Origin: Panax quinquefolius
Taxonomy: Eukaryota; Streptophyta; Magnoliopsida; Apiales; Araliaceae
Direction: 5' to 3'
Assembly: GCA_020205615.1 (NCBI GenBank)
Contig: JAINUW010000537.1
Coordinates: 124,001 to 188,000 of the forward strand
DNA length: 64,000 nt
Shown: piece after piece, positions 58,677-64,000 of the stretch
Layout of the letters: the number at the start of each line of letters is the position of its first letter
Numbering within the stretch: the first letter of the stretch is position 1
Program-made: the position numbers and the translations under genes
Notes under the pieces: model-generated
Told to the model about the DNA's origin: nothing
What the model saw: the letters and a program-made list of their open reading frames with translations, nothing else
The model's database searches: none

Positions 58677-58913
58677 CTAAAGGTCTTAAGGGACATGTCA
58701 AATCATAACTCATCATACATAAGATACTATGATGATCTCAAGTCTAAAGATCACTTGTACTACAATCACTAGAGGAATGCTTTTTGAAAGGCAAGTAAAA
58801 CTCCACTAGGTATTCCTTAACGAGCCACGTTCAGTGAACTTATTCTCCAGTAGGAACCTACATACTTAATTTAGTGTCTCCACACAAATGCTTATGAGAT
58901 CAATCATCCTATT

Positions 58914-59582
58914 CACTACTATAAAATATTAAATAGACAACGCTTAAACCACAACATTTTTTATAAAAATGTTGTGGTATTTTTTTTTACAACATTTTTA
59001 AAAAAAACGTTGTAGATATATATGCAAAAAGGTTATCTATTTAAAAGGGTATTTTTTTTGTTTTAACTAGATAACGTTTTTTTAAAAACGTTATCTATTG
59101 TAAAAACATAGAGAAAGACGAAGCAAAAACTTAAAATTAAAAAAAAAGTGAATGAGAGTGCATCCTCGAGGGTTTAGAGAGAGAGGCTCCTCATTCTCTC
59201 TATCATTTTCCCCATCTGCCATCACGTCTTCCTCCACTTGCTCATCCGACACCTCCACCACAGAACTCTCTTTCTAGTGCTAGTTCTAGTAGCTTCACCC
59301 ATCGTTTCAATACTCGAGCCGAGTCCAACAATGGCGTTGAGCCTCTTGAAGATGATTTTGACCTCTTCTTCACAATTGGCGGCGGCAATGTTAGTTAGGT
59401 TTCCGTTTTGCGTACCAATTTGGTAGCGGCTTTTGTGATGATGGCTCGGACCCTAGTGAGCCCGTCGGCAGTGATGGCATACGGCCTGAAAGACGCTGCT
59501 AAATTAGCTAAATCTTAATGTTCAGGTACAATTAGTTCATAGCTTTCTATGAGATGTTTGCCAGATTATATGACATATGTTG
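58914..59582 (+). mobile_element. CACTA (En/Spm-type) transposon terminus
   Basis: The sequence switches from copia LTR to CACTACTATAAAAT, a CACTA-type end. Three palindromes follow in a row: CCACAACATTTTT/AAAAATGTTGTGG (58952-58980), a related ACAACATTTTT/AAACGTTGT pair (58990-59016), and GATAACGTTTTT/AAAAACGTTATC (59069-59096), as in CACTA subterminal regions. A CT-rich stretch and short frames (59238-59426) follow but are not recognised. The element is cut by the Tat LTR at 59583; its other end is outside the window or lost. Confidence 0.65.
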
Positions 59583-60261
59583 TGTTGGGCCATAATCCTT
59601 TTCCTTATTGGGCCAGATTTAATGGGCTCCTCCCTTGGATTATGTTACTCTTGTCCTGATTGGTCCGAATAATTTGGGCCCAATTACTTGATTATTTCGT
59701 TGGGTCCTTTCGGTTGGATCCGGTCGTTTGGGTTATTTCTGTTATTTGGGCTTAGTCATTGAATTGGCCCATTATACAAATTGCCACTTAACCCAACTTT
59801 GACCGGTAATCATTATGCCAAGTAATAGTTGACTACTATGTCTTCCACCTTTCTGCATGGCATTAATGAGGATGGGACTCAGATGACCGGCGGTGGCAAA
59901 GAGTGGTAGCAGGTGAGGAAGTAGGAAACATACTTTCGGCTGAAATGACCAGGAGTGGGGAAAAGGTGTCAAGAGGTGATGGGTGGCACAGTAAACCGGG
60001 ATTGGAGTACGTATGGGACTAGGATCACAAAGGAGGTAAGTAACAAAACATTACACACACAATCATATGATTATTCTCTCTCAGGCATTAGATATTATTT
60101 TCCCTCCATTGTTAACCTTGTGATCGCCGATACTGACTCTCACGCCGGAGCTATCCCCCGACGGTCAAGCCGTCAAGCTTTTGGTGTTGACTTGTTGAAC
60201 TGTGCAGGATATCGAACGCGTCTTGGTGATTGGGACGTGGAGAAAGATCTTGGCGTTAACA
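59583..60261 (+). repeat. 5' LTR of Tat element 3 (679 bp)
   Basis: It begins TGTTGGGCCATAAT and ends CTTGGCGTTAACA. Blocks match the LTR at 6227. The last 110 bases share GGAGCTATCCCCC and GTCAAGCTT words with the LTR at 19376. Confidence 0.88.
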
Positions 60262-60262
60262 T

Positions 60263-60279
60263 TGGCGCTAGAAGGAGGG
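60263..60279 (+). promoter_or_regulatory. Primer binding site of Tat element 3 (tRNA-Asn)
   Basis: TGGCGCTAGAAGGAGGG begins two bases after the LTR and is complementary to the plant tRNA-Asn 3' end as I recall it (CCCTCCTTCTAGCGCCA). Confidence 0.8.
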
Positions 60280-60341
60280 GTGAGTTCTAGTGTCCTGAGT
60301 ATTTTTCAATCACAGATTGTGTTTATTCTACATCAGTATTC

Positions 60342-62415
60342 ATGGTGAAGAGTAGAACACCTACACCCGAAAAGGTACCGATGGTGTCGGTGAATCAAAG
60401 ACCGCATGAGTGTCTGCCAAAGATCGTTTGGGACCTACAATAAGTGTTCACGCTAGCACAACGTCCAAACGTTCACCTGAAGATTCTCGGCCGAAGGCGG
60501 TGGGCAAAGCTAAGCGTAAGCTAGTCTTCCCGACAGAGAAGGGGTCTGGCCATGGTCGGAAATGAGTAGAAGGCACCTCGCCTAGAACTCGATACCGAGA
60601 TGACCAGGACGCAAAGGCCTCCCGATTAGCCAAGATGGCAGATGAAGCGGATAGAGCTATGGAAGTACTTGTGAAGCAGCGACAGGATATAGCTGAGCAG
60701 ATGGCTTAGATGGCAGAGTTGAGGGACGAAGAGTTCAGTTATGTTCAGTCCGAGGAGCAAGGGCATCGGAGTGGGAAGTAACCTGCTCATTCAGGACGAG
60801 AGTCTCGGGGCCGAACCCAAGAAAGAAGAAGATCCCGAAGCCCTACTCCTCAAAAATCGAAGAAGACATATCACCCTACCGATTCTAGGGGACAGGGTCG
60901 AAGCGAATGAAGAGGTCGATCCAGAGATCGCACTCCTGAGCATACAAATAAAGCACTTATTGTTGCACATTCTCACCATAGCGCCCGAGTTCAGAGACGA
61001 AGTATATCTAGAGGTCATACTCCCGAGAGTCTACTGAGGGCACACCGCCCTGTGGACGCTCGTTATCAGAAAAGTCCTTCTAAAGTTGGAGGTTCTATTG
61101 AAAGAAACCGGTCTGCTCAGAAGAAAGAGTCACCGGAAAAAGAAGCATCATCTCAACCAGAAGGTGTGGAGTATCTGGTTAAAGAATTAAAACAACTTCG
61201 AAAGCAGCTTGCCGAAGTTGAAAAAATGAAAGATACTTCGGGAAAGAAGGCATCCCCTTTTTCCGTGGAGATTCTTAAAGAAAAAGCTGACCCCACCAAG
61301 AAGTTGTCCCACATCGAAAGTTATGATGGATCGGGGGATCCCTACGTCCACAGTCAGGCGTTCGGCCGACTCATGGATTATTATGACTTTAGCGATGCTG
61401 CTAAGTGCCATACTTTTGTCACAACGCTCAGAAAGGATGCCCGACAATGGATGGGGACTTTGCCCTCGGATTCAATTTCATCTTGGGCAGACATGTGCAG
61501 TAAATTTCATGCTCACTTTGGGAGCAACAAAAGAAGGGGAAAACCAACTGGTTCGTTGGCTCAAGTTCGATAGTATTCGAATGAGTCTTTGGGCCAATAT
61601 GTGAAGCGGTTCCGTGAAGTAGTCGGCCAAGTGACAGACCTGAACGATCTAGAAGCTGTTGGACTGTTTCAGAATGGGTTAGATTTGATTAAATCAGAGA
61701 AGTTGGTGAAGAAGTTAATGTTTCATCACCCGAAGAGTCTTGCTGAAGCCTTCGACAAAGCTGAAGGCTATATCGTGGTAGAAGAAGCCATGGACAGCCT
61801 CAAACGTCCTTCTTCAGACCAGCTTAAGGAGAAAGATCGGGACAGAACCGATGGGGACCAGAAGAAGAATGAAGGGAATAAAGACCGCTACGAGGGCGGG
61901 TCGAAAAAATATAATAATTGGAGACAGGGTGGAGGACGTTAAATTCCAAACCCGTAGAGTGAATAGGACGTACACAAAGACTCAACACGCATGAGGCTAT
62001 TATCTTGGATCAGATTAAGAATCAACCTATCTTCGAGCCACCTCGAGATAACATTAGGCCCGGAAAAGGGAATTCTCGTAAGTATTGTGATTACCATCAA
62101 GCTTCGGGTCACGATACGAACGACTGTGCTAGTTTGAAAGACTTTATTGAAAGAAAGGTACAAGGTGGGGCTTTAATTCAGTATGTGGCTGCCAGAACTA
62201 ATCAACAGCAGGACAGAGGACCTGTTCCGGCAGCTCAACCAGTTCAGCAAGCGTTGCCAGCTCCGGAACAGCCTGCAAGGCATGTGATAGATGTCATCAC
62301 TGGGGGTACTTCTGGCAAACTCGTTGGAAAGAAGCACCGAAGTTACTTGGATTTGGCCATGTATCGTTGGCATGTACCTTCCCGAAGACTGACAGACCTT
62401 ATTCGAGTACGGTAA
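60342..62415 (+). pseudogene. Gag of Tat element 3
   Basis: A start is likely at the ATG 60342-60344 (MVKSRTPTPEKVPMVS), with a stop after about 33 codons. Frame 61052-61573 holds the capsid domain (SHIESYDGSGDPYVHSQAF, then KCHTFVTTLRKDARQWMGTL), 61589-61942 its end (YVKRFREVVGQVTDLND), and 62005-62340 a zinc-binding segment (KYCDYHQASGHDTNDC). Gag forms the particle that packages element RNA. The frame changes near 61580, 61945 and 62000. Confidence 0.86.
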
Positions 62416-62696
62416 TCTCCTTTACTGATGAAGATTACCCTTCGAAAGTCATCGAACCGCACGAGGGATCATTGGTGCTGACTGCGCAAGTGGGTTCGGT
62501 GGATATGAAGCGAATAACGGTAGATAATGGGTCTTCTGTAGATATTCTGTATGCCCACGCTTATCAGAGGATGCACCTAGACGGGCAGAAGATGGAGATA
62601 GGGCAGGAGGCTCCTTTGTATGGTTTTAGTAACGATCCGGTCAAGGTGGTTGGAACCAATGAACTACCGGTCATCTTCGGAACGGCCCCTCAATAG
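62367..62696 (+). pseudogene. Aspartic protease of Tat element 3
   Basis: The active-site segment reads KRITVDNGSSVDILYAHAY; the usual D-G-G is D-N-G here. The reading overlaps the end of the gag zinc frame and stops at a TAG at about 62695, in frame with the RT part that follows. Confidence 0.8.
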
Positions 62697-62699
62697 GTA

Positions 62700-63868
62700 G
62701 AAATTATTTGCAAATTTTATGTTGTGCATGTAGATTCTGCTTATAATGTTATTTTGGGAAGGCCAACTTTAATTGCTTTGCAAGCTGTGACCTCATTTCA
62801 TCATTTCAAAATCAAATTTCCTACGGCTCATGGGGTTGGTGAGGTGAAAGGGGATTTGGATCTGGACAGAAGGTGTTATAGAAATGATGTGATCACTTCG
62901 GGAGTGGGGGTATCGAAGCAAAAACATTCCATGACAATAGAGATCGAACCCTTCACAGAGAGTAGTTCCGAACCATTGGTCATGCCAGCTGAAGAAACAA
63001 AGGAGATAGAGCTCATCCCGGGCAAGGTGAACAAGACAGTGAAAATAGGTTCAGGTCTGCCGAAACCTCTTCGGACGAACCTCATAGAGCTCTTGAGATG
63101 CTATGTTGACATCTTCGCATGGGAACCTCAAGATATGCCAGGAGTAAGCAGGGATATCGCTGAGCATCGGTTGGAAGTGGACCCGTCAAAGAAACCAGTC
63201 CGACAGAAAAGGAGGATCTTTGCACCTGAACGTCAACGGATCATCGATGAAGAAATTGCAAAACTGTTGGCAGCTGACTTCATCTTTGAGATCGACTACC
63301 CGCAGTGGATGGCAAATGTGGTGCTGGTCCAGAAGCAGAATGGTAAATGGCGAGTTTGCATCGATTATACAGATCTAAATAAAGCTTGTCCAAAAGATTT
63401 CTACCTGCTGCCCCACATCGACCAACTCATCGATGCCACTTTGGGGTATGCTTTGTTAAGTTTCATGGACGCATTCTCTGGATATCATCGATTTCCATGT
63501 AGAAGAGGATATATACCAAGAAGGCGGCGTTCATTACGCATCGTTCGGTATATGCCTATAAGAAAATGACTTTCGGCCTCATCAATGTCGGAGCCACATA
63601 CCAGAGGATGATGAATTATGTTTTCAGATATCAGCTGGGCAAGAATGTGGAGGTGTATGTGGACGACATGATTGTCAAAAGCATGTTGGTGCATAAACAT
63701 CTGGATGATTTAGAAGAATGCTTTCAGATAATTTGTCATCACAACTTGAGATTGAACCCCACTAAGTGCACCTTCGGTCAAGGGGCTGGCAAATTTCTGG
63801 GTTATCTTGTCAGTCAGAGAGGAATTAAAGCCAATCCAGAGAAGATTCAAGCGATCCTGAACATGTAG
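62700..63868 (+). pseudogene. Reverse transcriptase of Tat element 3
   Basis: The 62724-63569 frame has the end of the protease (DSAYNVILGRPTLIALQAV), a linker with a DIFAWEPQDMPGV segment, and RT fingers (KWRVCIDYTDLNKACPKDFY, then MDAFSGYH). Near 63495 a shift damages the region before the palm. Frame 63566-63868 has FGLINVGATYQRMMNYVF and the intact active site VYVDDMIVKS. A TAG stop lies at 63866-63868; similarity continues to 64000. Confidence 0.88.
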
Positions 63869-64000
63869 ACTCCTCAGTCATTTAAAGATGTTCAATGTCT
63901 GACTGGTAGGATTGCAGCTTTAAGGAGGTTCATGTCCAAGTCGGCAGAAAGATGTTTGCCGTTCTTTGATACGTTGAAAGGGCCGAAGAATGCAAAAACG

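Larger units (their letters stand above)
51975..58913 (-). repeat. Third copia LTR copy (minus), split by element C and cut by a CACTA end
   Basis: The halves 51975-53226 and 58677-58913 match the LTRs at 8078 and 15184 in reverse orientation, including the CCTCAGGTACGAG, CTCCTCTTATTAA and ACTCCACTAGGTATTCC regions. Its terminal dinucleotide is changed (TTTTAGG instead of TGTTAGG). No primer site lies next to 51975, so it is a 3' or solo LTR. About 400 bases of its U3 end are missing beyond 58913. Confidence 0.85.
59583..64000 (+). mobile_element. Tat element 3, 5' part (LTR, primer site, gag, protease, RT); runs off the window
   Basis: The order is LTR 59583-60261, primer site 60263-60279, gag about 60342-62340, protease about 62400-62700 and RT 62724-63868. 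It is the same family as the pol at position 1; together the two represent most of one element type. Isolated stops (for example at 60441, 61572, 61940 and 62695) break an otherwise well-preserved reading, so it is younger than the copy at position 1 but still broken. Confidence 0.9.

Noticed and set aside
1..64000. CRISPR arrays, bacterial operons, rRNA or tRNA genes
   Set aside because: No regular repeat-spacer pattern, bacterial gene order, or tRNA cloverleaf was seen; tRNA-like words are only primer binding sites of retrotransposons.

Overview
The window looks like intergenic DNA of a repeat-rich flowering plant, probably a eudicot with a large genome. It is almost entirely LTR retrotransposons nested in one another. 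The lineages are Ty3/gypsy Tat (including an Ogre-like element of about 19 kb), Ty3/gypsy Tekay-like chromoviruses, and Ty1/copia. A CACTA terminus, a MITE candidate and several unclassified repeats complete it. I see no intact host gene, no rRNA or tRNA gene and no CRISPR. The one host-gene sequence I recognise is a broken copy of part of SUVR5, a zinc-finger SET-domain histone methyltransferase. The species cannot be named from the sequence.

Left part (1-21785). A decayed Tat pol (1-2824, + strand) is followed by tandem repeats, an antisense gene that can be read as three exons (5848-3561), and a 3' LTR from 6227. A second Tat LTR (7010-7539) abuts the SUVR5 copy (7540-8077 and 17067-about 18880). 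That copy is split by a complete but dead copia element (8078-17061, LTRs of about 1.88 kb, TSD CAGTG). After it come a truncated Tat 3' end with its LTR (18881-20045), a MITE candidate and an unclassified repeat.

Middle part (21786-50701). One minus-strand Tekay-like element (A, TSD ATATT) was split twice: by a plus-oriented 3.6 kb solo LTR (24460-28095, TSD TGGTA) and by a minus-strand Ogre-like element (29271-48232, LTRs of about 2.95 kb, TSD-like CTCT). The Ogre-like element carries an antisense plant-mobile-domain gene remnant between integrase and 3' LTR. The 5' end of element A is an inverted pair of LTR pieces.

Right part (50702-64000). The unclassified repeat resumes, then a minus-oriented LTR of the same copia family (from 51975). 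That LTR is split by a second Tekay-like element (C, 53227-58676, TSD CTAAA) and cut at 58914 by a CACTA terminus. From 59583 a Tat element starts (LTR, tRNA-Asn primer site, gag, protease, RT) and runs off the window; it belongs to the same family as the pol at position 1.

Gag, protease, RT, RNase H and integrase remnants are in the expected order in each element, but every element has stops, frameshifts or deletions, so none looks able to move on its own. The most unusual signal is structural. The copia LTR and leader and the Ogre-like LTR and 3' region hold arrays of short hairpins in which a loop word (GGAG, a TTGTGTCACCACAA module, or GGTTATC) recurs with different but self-complementary stems.
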